Assembly: GCA_965153455.1 (NCBI GenBank)
Contig: OZ234499.1
Coordinates: 11,714,271 to 11,778,270 of the forward strand
From: Sphagnum compactum
Taxonomy: Eukaryota; Bryophyta; Sphagnopsida; Sphagnales
Direction: 5' to 3'
Length of the DNA stretch: 64,000 nucleotides
Positions 11,511 to 23,991 of the stretch are shown one piece after another (positions within the stretch are counted from its first letter, which is position 1; every line of letters starts with the position of its first letter). The notes below the pieces were generated by a model. The model saw nothing but the letters and a program-made list of their open reading frames with translations. It ran no database searches and had not been told where the DNA came from. The position numbers and the translations under genes were made by a program.

Positions 11511-11589
11511 AATTGACAAGAAATGCACGCCAATAGAACAAAAAATTAATACAAAGCAGTAATAATCCTTTTCATATCATCATATGAAT

Positions 11590-12540
11590 CCAATTTCCCA
11601 TTCAATTAGCTATAACATGCACTATTCATCGAGCACAAGGTTTAACTCTTGATCATCTTGCATTTGATCCAAGTGGCATAACAAAACATGGTTTAACATA
11701 TACTACATTATTTCAAGTTCGTTCTAAAGAACATATGTACTTACTTTTTCCATTGTCAAACAAGAATTTCCAAGTAGACAAATGCATTGTTTAAAAACAA
11801 CTACACAATATGAAATAACAATTGCTTCTTTAATATCCTATTGTAAAGAATTTATTATCATACAATCCTTAAATACTCATCCTTCAAAATTACACTTTCA
11901 AAACATTCTTAATGATCCAAATCTATTTACATCACGTATTCTTTGTTTAAATGAAACAAAAATACAAAATGTTCAAACACATGAAGAAATTGATAACTTA
12001 TTTTGAATAAATTCAAAATTGTTTCATGTTATGACTAACATAGCACAATGATACTCTTTGATACAAATACGTTCTTGTCACATACATTTTCAAAAACAAA
12101 TTCTACTGCTAAATTTCTCACTGCTTTGTTCAATGAAAACACATGACAAGCTTTACACATAATTGCAATTTACAAACCATCACAAATGAACTCAATTTTT
12201 TTCATTTCCATTTTAAAAAACATAGTTACAATAATTCCTTCTAACTATCCAATCATAATAATCAGAGATTTTAAAATAAACATGTTGACAAATACAATTG
12301 AATAAAAAAAGTACAAAATTACATGAATACCCATGGTTTCCATATTACATCTATAGAAAACACGACACCTAATAGTACACAAATCAACCATATATATGGA
12401 CTAATGCCCCAACTCAACAATTTCATACTAGATCAACACAAGCTTATTGGACAAATCATAACCCTATATACTTTGCATTCAAATTACCTGACCATATTTC
12501 TCAATCAATATACCATCCATTAATGAACTAACTTTGAACA
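11590..12540 (+). pseudogene. Helentron-like helicase/endonuclease remnant
   Basis: At about 11600-11788 one frame reads FPIQLAITCTIHRAQGLTLD and then HGLTYTTLFQVRSKE. These match motifs V and VI of PIF1-family helicases, the second being a changed form of YTALSRVRS. A frameshift follows. A second frame (11782-12006) reads IIQSLNTHPSKLHF and RILCLNETKIQN, the start of an endonuclease/exonuclease/phosphatase fold. After more breaks, about 12220-12520 gives SNYPIIIIRDFNINML, MNTHGF and QINHIYGLMPQLNNF. A helicase followed by such an endonuclease is the known layout of Helentron-type rolling-circle transposons. The N-terminal replication domain is not visible. A short open stretch at about 12905-13087 (RKFSYVG end) may be another fragment, but I do not recognise it. 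Confidence 0.7.
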
Positions 12541-13089
12541 AAAAGTAGATTCTAATATGAATTAAATTACAAAAACTTCTAACACTTTAAATAAGTTCTT
12601 GATGACTTATAGTACTTCAATGATATAAAAATATATGTGCATGTATTGCCAACATATATTAACACAAGAAATAAAATTAAAAACAAATAAACTAATTCAA
12701 CATAAATATGACTTACTAAATGACTATTCATCACCATTTAACATCCTACAATCGCATCTAAACATTTAAATCATCTTATTTGAATAGTATTTTCTCTTCA
12801 TTATAACACCAAATCATGAAGAAAAAATAAATATTACACCTTCTTTATTACATTTCATTTATTCTTCATAGAGATTAAAAAAGACATTTTTTTTTTTTCA
12901 TCAAAAATTTTCATAAATCACTAATTCATTTTAAAGTTCAACATCTTCCATTCAATGATGTCATACAAAAAAGATGTAAAATACTTATATATAATCCTAA
13001 AATTTCAAATAATGTTAATGATCAATTGCATAATTTAAATTCCCAATTACAAAATGTTAACATTAGAAAATTTTCTTATGTTGGTTAAA

Positions 13090-15640
13090 CACCATGGATG
13101 TTTGGAGATGGTAGTATTGTCAATACAATGAACTACATTCATGGGACAAAATAATCAAAAGTTAATTTAGGAGGACTTCTAATATAAGTAATATTAGTTA
13201 CTTGAAATAATATTCTAGTCTACTTTATTTAAAAAGGCATCTTTATTACCTTAAAATATCTTACTTACTATATTTTATTTACTAAGGGGTGAAGCTATGT
13301 AGGTTAATTAGTCCAAGGGGATAAAGGATGGATGGATTTCTCAGAAGTAGGATGTGTGAAAGGGATTAAGATAAGGACATATAAGAGGATAAAGAAATTT
13401 AAGAGGATAAGGATTCAACCTTGTGTGGTGAACATCCTTCTTAGGTTCCTTATTTATTTCTTGGGAGGAGCGAAAGATTTCATTAAAAGATTAGATCATT
13501 AGCACTAGTGTGAACCCGGTACATAATGCACTCGTCGAGCTCCCCCCCGCCCGGTCCTTCCCATTGCCCACTTCGGTTCTTTACCCCGTCGACCCCCCCC
13601 CCCCCCATTCCCCTGTTATGTATAATTAACTTCCCACCCCGTGCTGGCCCCCCCCCCCTGCCCCGTTACCAAGCCCTGTCATAGAAAATGCATTGCCCGG
13701 TTCTGCCATAGATTGATTCTGAAAGATTGATCGCAGCTCCGAGAGAGAACGTCTGGCAATCAATGGGGTTCCATCCATTCAAACAGATGCACAACAGAAG
13801 AAAACTAATGTGTGTGTGTTTGTGCAGCGAAGAACGACGAAGAACCTCTTCGTGAATTTTGGATGAATGAAGAAAAGGGGCTTCATCTTGGAAGAAATGG
13901 GGTTCCGTCCATTCAGACAGACGCACAGACAGACTTACTGAATTAATATATAAGATTTGGAAGATGCTTGTGTGTGAGAAAGAAGGAAAAGAACATGGGA
14001 GAAAGTTGAATTTGTCTTTATGTAATGGAGAATGGTTGAAGTTATATGGATTTTAACATTTCTTGTTAGTTTGTGTTCTATTTAAAATGTGATAAAAGAA
14101 GGGAGAGTATCTCATATCAAGTTTATATAAAGCTTTGTTACTTTAATGTATTAGTTCTTCTTCTTTCCTTCTATAAACTTTAAAAAATATTTACTTTCTA
14201 TTCTAGTTTTGGAATAGAAAGTGCATTTTGCCACATGACAGTAGTTACCATTGTAAGGCAACAACAAAGGGGTAAACATGAGATGTGAAATTTACAAGGA
14301 AGGCAACCTTGTTGCAGATGATACACAATAGTCACAAAGGGTTTGCATGCATTGTAAATAGTAGGCGATAGCTACAAAAGGTTTGCATGTGTTATAGATG
14401 ATAGGTAGCAGGTATTAGAAGTCTATAAGTGGTTGTGAGTATTTTTCCAAGTTTATAGATAATGGTAGGTGTAGGACAATAGGCATACAATAAACAAGTC
14501 TTACTTTCATGTGTTGTCATCTTTTTTCTTATTCCTTTTTTATTCGAGAACATGTTTCCTTGATGGTAATTAGGTTGCCAAATTCCACAGTTTAACACAA
14601 GACTACACCAAAAAACATTTAATGAATGGATGCAAAAATGTAATTATTCTTCAAATACATTAAGAAATTACTCAATTTATTTTCCCATTCATTGTTGAAT
14701 TGATTGTCATCAAAAGCTTTCTAGAAACATCATTTTCCTTTTCCATTATTTTGAATATTTCTATTGGTAAGGCCTGCGTGTCACTTCACCTTGTTTTTTC
14801 TAAGTTGTTTATTTTTTCCCTCCCTCTTTTGCTTTGCCTTCTTTCTTTTCCTTTCTCTTTACTTTTGCCTTCTTTTGCTTTGCCATATTTTCCTCTTTGC
14901 CATCTATATCTCAAATATGCCTTTTTTCCCTTTTTGTTTTGCATTCCAATTTCATTAGCTTGCTTTTTTCATCATTTTTTTTCATCCATCTTTCTCTTTC
15001 TCTCATTCTACCACTATTATGCTCTTTTGTTGAACTATTTTATTTGCATCTTTGTCTTTTTTTCTATGTCTAAGATATGGGAGTTAGTTTGTTCATAGGT
15101 ATGGTAAGGTTTGATTATGACACATTGTTCTTAACACAAGAAAATGAGTGTTGTAAAAAACATGCAAAAATGTCTAAGTGTAATTTAAATAAAAATTAGG
15201 AAGAATTCTTTTTAATTAAATAGATTCCAAGGTCATGAAAAAGAAAATTAAAAAATATATTATAAAGGCTAAAATAATCAAATGAAGTCTTTGGAATCCC
15301 AAAATTTCAAACAAAAATCTTGTAGCCTAAGTTTAATTGACATTTTATCAAATCTATTTTAATGGGTCGTGAGAAATTATCATGAACTTAAGAAGACAAC
15401 ACCCTTGAATTTTATTCTATCTTTGTGTTTTGTTTTCTATCAAAATTCAAATGGTAAATCATAATTGATTCATGAAAACAACAAGAAAATCAAATAATTC
15501 AATCCAAACAAGTATTTGTATCCAAACATCTTCATAGTATTGCAAAATTTTGGTAAGGTGCAATTTTTTTCCCCCCTTCAAAATATAGAAAGAGAAAGTT
15601 ATTTATTCCTCAAAAAAACTTATGCTATTCATGAAAATTC
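13090..15640. other. Intergenic DNA with poly-C tracts and pyrimidine-rich stretches
   Basis: No supported gene. At 13540-13670 there are two uninterrupted C runs of more than 10 bases in an otherwise AT-rich region. A 25-base motif (ATGGGGTTCC.TCCATTCA) occurs twice, near 13761 and 13898. 14790-15070 is strongly pyrimidine-rich on the plus strand. This yields overlapping open frames of low-complexity hydrophobic sequence that are unlikely to be genes. Confidence 0.55.
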
Positions 15641-17165
15641 AAGGATTTTATCCTTGAAGAAAGCTAGCATTGTTCACCTTGTAGTGCCATTGGGAGAGAC
15701 TCAAAAAGACCAATAACAACCAATAAATTATTCAATACCCTCTACCAAACTCACAACGATATTACAAATTAGGGTCATTAGGTTAAATCTACCACTATTG
15801 ACCACAAAATTTCTAAAATTTCAACTTTCTTAAAAAACATTATTAGTTAACAAATTTGAAATAATGGGCAATGGAATTAAGGGAAAGCTTATTCAAAAAA
15901 GAAAACCCAAAGACAAATTATGGAATCCTTGCATTCGAACTACATGCATGGTCATTTTTCTAATCATTACTTTATGTTATATTGTCTAGAGAAAAAAAAG
16001 TGACATAATTAAATTATAGTGTGGTGTGAAAAGTTGGTAACAAGACTATAAGTTGGGCAATATTCAAAGTCAAATTTTCAAGAAAAGATATTCAAGGACA
16101 AATTGTGATATATGTTGAAAGAGTTGAAATCTAACATAACAAATGAAGAAGTTACAAATGTGGCAATGTTGTGGAGTTATGAGGTGTTAACACAATTGAT
16201 TGATGGACATGCAACATGCAATGTGCTCAAAAGGCGATAATCATTCATAGGTAATACAAGTCCATCAAAAGTCTAATCATCTTTTACCCCTAATTTTATG
16301 TTTGATGAAACAAAAGGACCTCCATCAATACCACTTTGGAACCAACTCCACAATTACACTAGGGGAAAAGAAAATGACAAAACCTGAGATATTGAAATCA
16401 TAGTTATTTCCAACAAGATGGAAGTGGGTGTCAAATAATCAAAAGGCATTGTTCAAAGTGAAGGTGAATGTTAACATTAAAAACAACTCAAATAAAATAG
16501 GTAATTTGAAGGTAGCTAGAAAGTGTGGAGTGATTTCAAATGTAAAGTTCAAAAGAAAAGTTAAGGAATTATTAAACCTATAGTTAGAAATCACCATTTC
16601 AACCATGGTTTAATGGGTTATCTAGGGGTCGCGAATGATTTCAAATGTGAAGACATGGCAAACATCTATGTAAAAAGTTAGTTAGTAGAACATTTGCCTT
16701 GAACATTGAACTATATTTTCATTTTGTGAAATCAAATAATTTCACAAGCTTTTGCCAGTTGTGTTTCAAACTTCCATTGCCCCACTTCATTCTTAGCATG
16801 TGCCCTACATGCACTCTATTGTAAGTTTAAAAGTAAACAACATTTTCACCGAGGGCAAGCTTGTGCTTTCCAATGTGGTGCATCACATACATGTCCTTTC
16901 TTGTGTAATTGGGGTCTCCCAGCATGTATACAAAGAATTGGTGTTAGTTCCTATTAATGTCAAATTGGCATAAGATGATCACATTGTAAAATGACCCTAA
17001 GTACCCAAGGTCCAAATAAACAAACAATCCACAATGATCCACCACCACCATGTTGTCCATGCAATACATCATTTTATGGCCATTATACCAACTCTTATGG
17101 GCATCATTGTTCCAATACTTGTTGATTTTGATGAGAGTCCCAATCAATCACTCCAATAGAGCCCT
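15641..17165 (-). mobile_element. PIF/Harbinger transposase remnant, left arm of the inverted repeat
   Basis: On the minus strand from about 17160 the frame reads IGTLIKINKYWNNDAHKSWYNG, MYCMDNMVVVDHCGLFVYL, LGDPNYTRKDMYVMHHIGKH, MKWGNGSLKHNW and NVLLTNFLHR. This is the ordered signature of HARBI1-type transposases (DDE fold), normally ending in a GYR..VEWGIGGLKRKW-like block. Several stops break it, and the catalytic glutamate position reads K (MKWG). The remaining 1 kb (15641-16620) is AT-rich and probably non-coding. The segment 15641-16961 is repeated in inverse orientation at 18292-19634. Confidence 0.8.
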
Positions 17166-17190
17166 AGAATTGGGTATCTATCTACAAAAA

Positions 17191-17352
17191 CAACGCTCCT
17201 CATTTACACTAGTTTACACACCACTTGGATAGACCACTTGGATCCAAACAATGCTCCTCATTTACACTGGTCTACACACCATTTGGATAGACCATTTGAA
17301 TAGACCACTTGGATCCAAGTGGTGTGTAAACTAGTGTAAATGAGGAGTGTTG
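17191..17352. repeat. Short foldback made from kinase coding repeats
   Basis: The 40 bases at 17191-17230 are the reverse complement of 17313-17352 with one mismatch, and a second inverted copy lies at about 17249-17288. At the inner edge, ACCACTTGGATCCAAGTGGT (17305-17324) is a perfect 20-base palindrome. The unit matches the acidic-repeat codons of the intact kinase (GATCCAAGTGGTG and GTAAATGAGGAG). These are therefore scrambled, partly inverted remains of that coding minisatellite. Confidence 0.85.
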
Positions 17353-18245
17353 TTTTTCCTTAGTGCGACAAATACATCTCTCAAAGTTTGAAATAGTGAC
17401 GAAAATCGCACAAGGAGGTCAGGCCAAAGTTTTCTTGGCCAAGTATTTGAAAACTCAACAAGTGTGGTGGTGAAAACATATCGTTGTGGAGTTAACCCAG
17501 GCAAGTTGCGGAGGCAAATGGAAAGTGTGATGAAAGCTTCTAGCCTTTGCCGAGTGATTGGGGTGTTAGTGGACGAGAAGGGCAGAGTATCGACAATGCT
17601 GGAACTTATGGCAAGTGATTTACGAAATCTCATTGACCATAAGGATTTGCGTCTTTCCTATCAGGAAAAAATCCTAATATTGAGGGCAATTGCAAGTGGG
17701 ATGAAAGAATTGCATGGATGTGGATTCATACACAAAGACCTTAAGGCCTCCAACGTACTTGTTTCGCCTATATTGTTTGAGTCTATGTGCTATATGAAAG
17801 GACATATGTTTGGGATGAATCCGCCAATGGATAGAAGTATTTTTGCGACATCACGTTTTCATTATACATACGACTTGGAATGGATTGACGTTAAAATTTG
17901 GGACTATGAGCGCTTGGATGGTGTCGTGGGCACATGGTGTTTTAAGGCACCTGAAGTGTTGCGAGCATTACGAGATGGAACAAATGTCAAATATTCACCT
18001 GCTATGGATGTGTATGGTTTTGGCATGCTTTGCTACAAGCTCTTCATTGGGAAACTTCCTTTTCAAGGCCATCTTTTGTCAGAATATGATCTTGTGTTGT
18101 TGGGCAAAAGACGTGACATTTCAAATTCAAGTTGGGAATCGTGGATGAAAATATTATTGCAGTGCTGCTAGGATCAAGATCCTCACCAACGGCCTGGATG
18201 AGATAAGATGCTTCAAAACTTAATTGAAGAATATTTTGAATTGCG
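17313..18245 (+). pseudogene. Broken second copy of the repeat-bearing kinase
   Basis: It is collinear with the kinase domain of the intact gene: GGQAKVFLAKYLKT, then VVVKTYRCG, SLCRVIGVL, HKDLKASN, a DYE in WDYERLDGVVGT, KAPEVLRALRD and DVYGFGML. A frameshift of one base lies between YLKT and VVVKTY near 17455-17465. In-frame stops sit at 18169-18171 and 18199-18201, the latter inside the HQRPG segment. The N-terminal acidic repeats are reduced to one forward and two inverted remnants. Keeping DYE in both copies argues that it is a family trait, not decay. The copy sits exactly between two inverted Harbinger remnants. Confidence 0.88.
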
Positions 18246-18291
18246 ATGCCAGCATGCCATAAATGAAAGAGCTTTTCAATGATTTAGTTAG

Positions 18292-19634
18292 TACATTAAT
18301 AGGAACTAACACCAATTCTTTGTATACATGTTGGGAGACCCCAATTAAAGGGGTACGGACATGTATGTCATGCACCACATTGGAAAACACAAGCTTGCCC
18401 TTGGTGAAAATGTTGTTTACTTTTAAACTTACAATAGAATGCATGTAAGGCACATGCTAAAAATGAATTTAGGCAATGGAAGTTTGAAACAAGTGGCAAT
18501 AGCTTGTGAAATCATTTGATTTCACAAAATGAAAGTATAGTTAAATGTTCAAGGCAAATGTTTTACTAACTAACTTTTTACATAGATATTTGCCATGTCT
18601 TCACATTTGAAATCATTGGCAACCCTTGGATAACCCATTAAACCACGGTTGAAATGGTGATTTCCAACTATAGGTCCAATAATTCTTTAACTTTTCTTTT
18701 GGAACTTTACATTTGAAATCACTCCACACTTTCGCTACCTTGAAATTACCTATTTTAATTGAATTCTTTTTTTTTAATGTTAAGATTCACCTTCACCTTG
18801 AGCAATGAACAATGCCTTTTAATTATTGACACCCACCTCCATCTTGTTGGAAATAATTATGATGTTTTTCAACTATGATTTCAACATCTTAGGTTTTGTC
18901 ATTTTCTTTTCACCTAATGCAATTGTGGAATTGGTGCCAAAGTGATATTGATGAAGGTCCTTTTGTTTCATCAAACATAAGAGTAGGGTAGGAAACGATT
19001 AGAGTTTTGACAGGCTTGTTGTATTACCTATGAATAATTATCACCTTTTGAGCACATTGGATGTTGCATGTCCATTAGTCAACTGTGTTAACACCCCATA
19101 ACTCTACAACATTGCCACATTTGTAACTCCTCATTTGTTATGTTAGTTTTCAACTCTTTCAACATATATCCCAATTTGTCCTTGAATCTCTTCTCTTGAA
19201 AATTTAATTTTGAATATTGCCCAACTTGTAGTTTTGCTACTAACTTTTCACACCACACTAAAAATTAGTTATGTCAACCTTTTTTTCTTTAAACAATATA
19301 ACATAAAGTGATGATTAGAGGAAGTGACCATGTAGTTCAAATGCAAGGATTCCATAATTTGTCTTTGGGTTTTCTTTTTTTTGGAATAAACTTTCCCTTA
19401 TTTCCATTGCCCACTATTTCACATTTGCTAATTAATAATTCAAAAAAAAAACATTTGAAAGTTTAGAAATATCGTGGTCAATAGTGGTAGATTTAGGCCA
19501 AGTGACCTTTGTAATATCATTGTGAATTTGGTAGAGGGTATTGAATAGTTTATTGGTTGACATTGGTCTTGCTGAGTCTCTCCCAATGGCATTTCATGGT
19601 GAACAACATTGGCTTTCTTCAAAGATAAAATCCT
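18292..19634 (+). mobile_element. PIF/Harbinger remnant, right arm of the inverted repeat
   Basis: This arm is the reverse complement of 15641-16961, by eye at roughly 85-90% identity. The plus strand carries the 3' half of the same transposase, from RN.HQFFVYMLGDP-like codons through the MHHIG and FLHR blocks, with stops. The first half of the transposase, present in the left arm up to 17160, is absent here. Together with the left arm it could pair over about 1.3 kb around a spacer of about 1.33 kb that holds the broken kinase. Confidence 0.8.
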
Positions 19635-19865
19635 TGGGGTGGGTTACCTGCAAGGATAATATCACTACAAAGACATATACTAGTTCTGATCATTGTCAAA
19701 ATTTATTGTACACAATGTTCCTAGTCATACCTAGTGAACATTCAGACCAGCTGACCTAACTTGGTGTCCAGAATTACTTACAGTCATTGCGGAACTAACT
19801 TGGTGGGATTAGTTACACATTGCAGAGGGTCCTATCCTTGCTTCATCACTCCAGCATCTTGGTTG

Positions 19866-20786
19866 TCAAGAGAGTGGTGCCCTTTGTGGTGCCAGTATTG
19901 TCCTCCTGTTCAAGCCGCGTTGTAGTCTCCTCTTGCTTGATCTTCCAGTTGATCTGCAGGCATTTAGACCCTGGCCGTGAAGACAAACTTCCTCTGTGGG
20001 TCCTGCAGCATTAGATCTAGCACCATCGCTAGTAGTATGATTAGGGTCAGCTAAAGCTTCTTGTGACTGCTTGGTTGAGTGCTGCACTGTGTTAACGTTG
20101 GCCCCAGTAACTGCAGCGAGAGGTGCTGCATTGATTCGATCTGCCTGCATGTTGAATAGCTGTTCTGCGAATTTGCAGCCTAGAGAACAGAAGATGCTGC
20201 TGCTGCTGGAGAAGCGGCCACCAGTAGCTTCGTTCAAAAGTTTGGTGCATTTTGCGCAGCTAGGAGTCGCATGAGCTGAGACAGGTAGTTGTAAGCTGCT
20301 GCTGCTGCAGGAGGCGTTGCGGATCATATTCGACTTGGGGTTGGGACAGTAGATTTTAGAATTTGGACCGGTAATGAATACCACGGTCTTTTGGTTGATG
20401 GAATATCTCTGGATGCTTTCCAGATCCACTAATAAATTTCCGATCTCCTCTTCAAGGACACTAGGTCGGTTTGAAGTTCGATAAACTTGCAGCTTGTTGT
20501 GCCCGTGATGTCGTTTGCCCTCTTCCACGAACAGGTTCAGCGGATGCGGTCCGGTGTTGCATGATGTGCAGAAGAATGTCTTGTGTCCACGCGCCGAAGA
20601 CGCTGGATCTGCAATACATATACTTAGAAATAGATCAATGATCTTGAAACTCATGCATGCAGCTGACTTGCACGTCCTAGAGTCCCAAGAGCTGTAACTA
20701 GCTAGAGATGGTGTTCAATTACCTGGGAAGTTCGTGGTGATGAGCGCTAACAGCATATCGGCCTGGGCGTGAGAGCTCATTGCCAT
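19866..20786 (-). CDS. PLATZ-type zinc-binding transcription factor
   Basis: PLATZ proteins are plant-specific zinc-dependent DNA-binding regulators that prefer AT-rich DNA. There are two exons: 20786-20723 (ATG with a second in-frame ATG two codons on, donor CCCAG|GTAATT) and 20608-19866 (acceptor TATTGCAG). They join in frame to give 268 residues. Diagnostic stretches are TFFCTSCNTG, GKRHHGHNKLQVYR, EIGNLLVDLESIQRYSIN, KTVVFITG, and later CAKC and IFCSLGCK. The usual N-terminal block with a WL..LL start and a first C..H pair is poorly conserved here. The C-terminal 90 residues are low-complexity and basic. A TAA upstream of the first ATG limits the start. It is divergent, but I am confident of the family. 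Confidence 0.85.
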
Positions 20787-20789
20787 CGC

Positions 20790-23700
20790 TGCTGCAAAGG
20801 TCGACTCAACGCGAAACCCCTTGAATTCGGAACTCGGAATACAAGCTTTCCGAATGGCTGAAATCGTCAAGAACAATCCAACAAACTGTTGAACGGATTA
20901 TCAGTGCAATTCACAAATCGAATGAGGAGCAGAAGAAATTCCTGAACACGAAGGGTAGTATGGCATTCAGGCGACTGTATGATGGGTTTATATAGAGCTG
21001 CCAGCACACAGGTTGTATTCGGAGCTGCCGAGCTTGTAAGTAGTTGCCCGCAGCCGCCAACGTCATCAATTCGATCCTCCCGTCTCGTGTACATCGACTA
21101 CTGCTCGAGCGAGCGAGTTCTCCATGATGGATGGCAAGCCACCTTAGCAGACTTTGAGAATCACCCATCTCAGAAGTTTGAGCTCCTTTCATTGTAGGCA
21201 TTTCATTGTAGGCTGAATTCCTGTGGAGGTTGGTAGTGAGTGATCCTGAGGTTCAAAGAATTGGTATTGTTTTGTAGCTGAGGAATTTTCTTTTAAAGTT
21301 GCTGTAACTGTGCAATTAAAATATAGTACAGCTCAGTGGGCCTAGTTCTCTTGGTTCTCAGCAGGTTTCACATCATACTAAAGGAGGACTAATTATCTTT
21401 GCTACTACTGAAACGGGTCTAGTTAAAAGGAGCTCCCTTCAGTTTTCAGTTCTCTCTATCAGGCATTGGATCTGGAAGATGTATGCAGTATACAGATGTG
21501 GTCCTCACTCCACTTCCATGTTATTTGAGATGTTGATGCCCTGGGCTGGGTTATTTGTCATTGTGGTTACTACTACACATTGTTGCATGCACTTGCACTA
21601 AGAGTTCTTAGTACAGAGTACAGATTACACACATGCTTCCTTTCATATTGTGTTGTGTCCAAAAGCTGTTTCATGATCACCTGGTTCATAATCTGGAAAC
21701 TAAAATGGATGAAGCAAACTGCAAATAATAGAAGAAAACTGGGAATTATTACATCACTAGATCTAACAATAGACAAGGGAGAGAGGCATCAACATATCAA
21801 CACAGATGACAAGTAAATTAGCCTTTGTGCACTGAGTAACCATTAGCAACTGCTTGCACCAATGTACATCCTGCTGTTGTCACCTGTGGGAGTACACTGT
21901 GCCTTCAGGTGCTCATTTGCTGGTTGAGAATGATTACAGATAAACTAAGTGAATCTGCAGAAACAATCTATGAAAGGTGACCCTTTCCCAGGAAACAACA
22001 TTCTTTGGTCTGGAGCCCCATGATCTTATGATCTAGCCCTTACTGGAATTCTTACTATTTTGAAAAAGCTATGAAACTGTGAAGACCAAGTCTGTTGCCT
22101 GCAGGACAGGCCTTACATTTCAAGGGCAGGGTTGCTGTTTGCAATGATAGGCTGTTGTCAACCCTGCCCCATCAAAGTGAAGGATTTGACTGAAACCTGC
22201 CCTTACAAAGCAACCCAGAGAAGAATTTTCCATACAAAATTTCAAGACTATGAATTGACATTTGTGATGTATCCTACTCTATGTAGAAACATGTCAGTTA
22301 TCTTTATTTATGAAGGTTTGCATAACTTGGGGACATTGAAAAATATGGTTTCAAGCTTGTCATCTTGAATCTTGGCACAAATGTACCACAGATAGCACAA
22401 GTGTGACTGCTCCATGCTTGCGTGTTTACACCGATTAATTAATCATAAGTCGATTAATTTTGAGTTACAAATTATGTGTACTTCTCAAATAACTAATGCC
22501 TTCAAAATGATTCCAATTTTCATCAATCTAAACTGTTGCCACATTGGGACATACAAAACTGATGAGCACCAACAAAAAAAGTTCAGTTCCCCTTGATTCT
22601 TAGTGTGAGGAGATTAACAAATATGCCAACTCATGAGTGGAATCTCTTTCCCTCTTGCAGCCAGGGGTTTGATAATTCATCAAATAATGTACTGCTAGAC
22701 GTCAGCATCTAAGGCTTGTTGAGCAAGGCGAAGTTTTCTGTTCAACTTATGTGATTGACAAATGCTGAATGTCATATTGCAAGTGAAGAATTGTACTGAA
22801 CCCATTCTGATGACTTTCCCTTGGGGAGGAATCCAGGAAAGAGGAGTCAAATCAGTTTATAACTCCAGCTTTTCTGATTGTGGTGGATGATTTGGGAATG
22901 ATGATGTTTCCTCCAAGGTGGTGGTGGTGGTCCTAGGGGGAAGAGAAATTGTATGACTTGGGCAGCAGACTATGCATCATTCTACTCTTCCTCGACCATT
23001 GTCAAGTTGGACATTCTGTCTCAAAACATGTTCCAATTCAAGGCTACATAATGCACTGCACACCCTTAAAACAGAAAATGAGACCAGCAGCCTAAGCCAG
23101 CACCATGAAAAGTTGTAGTTCTCTTCATGGCCAAGCTGGTAAGCTTTTGGAACTGGACTGCAAACTGAGTGTAATTGCAGGATTCCATCTGATGAAGAAA
23201 ACTTTGAAAAAAAAATGTTCCTGACCTTTTGATTTTGTCAACCTTGTTGTGAAAGAAGATCTGTCTGCACCAGAAACACTTGTTATTGATGCAAAGTTTC
23301 ACGTAATTTCAGCCACTGGTTCATGCTCTCCAGTGTCATGCATACAGCAGTCCTTTCTATTTGCCTGACTTCCTGTATCAAACCTGCTCATACAGAGGGC
23401 TACATACTAGAGATGCTGTAATACCATCAGTTCCAATCAGCAAAAAAACAATTGCATTAATTATCCAAACTAAACCCAAACTACTTCATTTTTTGTGAGA
23501 TATTGATATGTCTGTCAAAGAGGTGGAGCAAATGAAGTGTGAGGAGATACTAGCTAAAAAAACAAGACACTTCAAAAAACATTCTGTTCTGTTATACAGG
23601 TGCCTCTTTTTATGGCCAGTAGCCATTGCAGTGTTGCTTAATAACTTGTTTCTCACAAGTTGAATGCGTCTTATGGGTGCATATTATGGATGCAGTGTCC

Positions 23701-23990
23701 CAGTAATATTTTTCCAAGAGAATTGATCCTAAGTGCTGCTGGAACACTTTGCACACTTCTCTATAACACTAACCTCAATGTAACATGATGAACCTTCATC
23801 TGGTTACCAAGGTTCTTAAAATTCAGAGCAACGTCTAGTTGAACTGCCTCATGAATCCAATGTGGATCTATGGCATTCGTGTCTACAGCCAAATTTGGCA
23901 AAATCTCATGAAAGAAAATTGCTCTTATACAGTCAAAGAAATGCTTGTAAACTAATGTTCTATCCTTCTAAGCAGGCCTCCACAACAAGC
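20790..23990. other. Intergenic region between the PLATZ and NFU genes
   Basis: No supported gene. 20790-21200 is more GC-rich and is probably the promoter and leader of the PLATZ gene, which reads away to the left. The rest, about 2.8 kb, shows only short frames. A 50-base piece at 23589-23640 resembles 31765-31815 inside an Aquarius intron, so a dispersed repeat is present. Confidence 0.55.
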
Positions 23991-23991
23991 T

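Noticed and set aside
11782-12523. Two separate small genes at 11782-12006 and 12323-12523
   Set aside because: They are pieces of one decayed helicase/endonuclease frame, separated by frameshifts and stops.
13666-13926. 86-codon minus-strand frame
   Set aside because: It contains two copies of a short direct repeat and no recognisable domain; probably repeat-derived non-coding DNA.
14700-15098. Overlapping frames of 132, 79 and 64 codons resembling membrane segments
   Set aside because: They arise from a pyrimidine-rich tract in three overlapping frames, with only F, L, S and P codons and no family resemblance.
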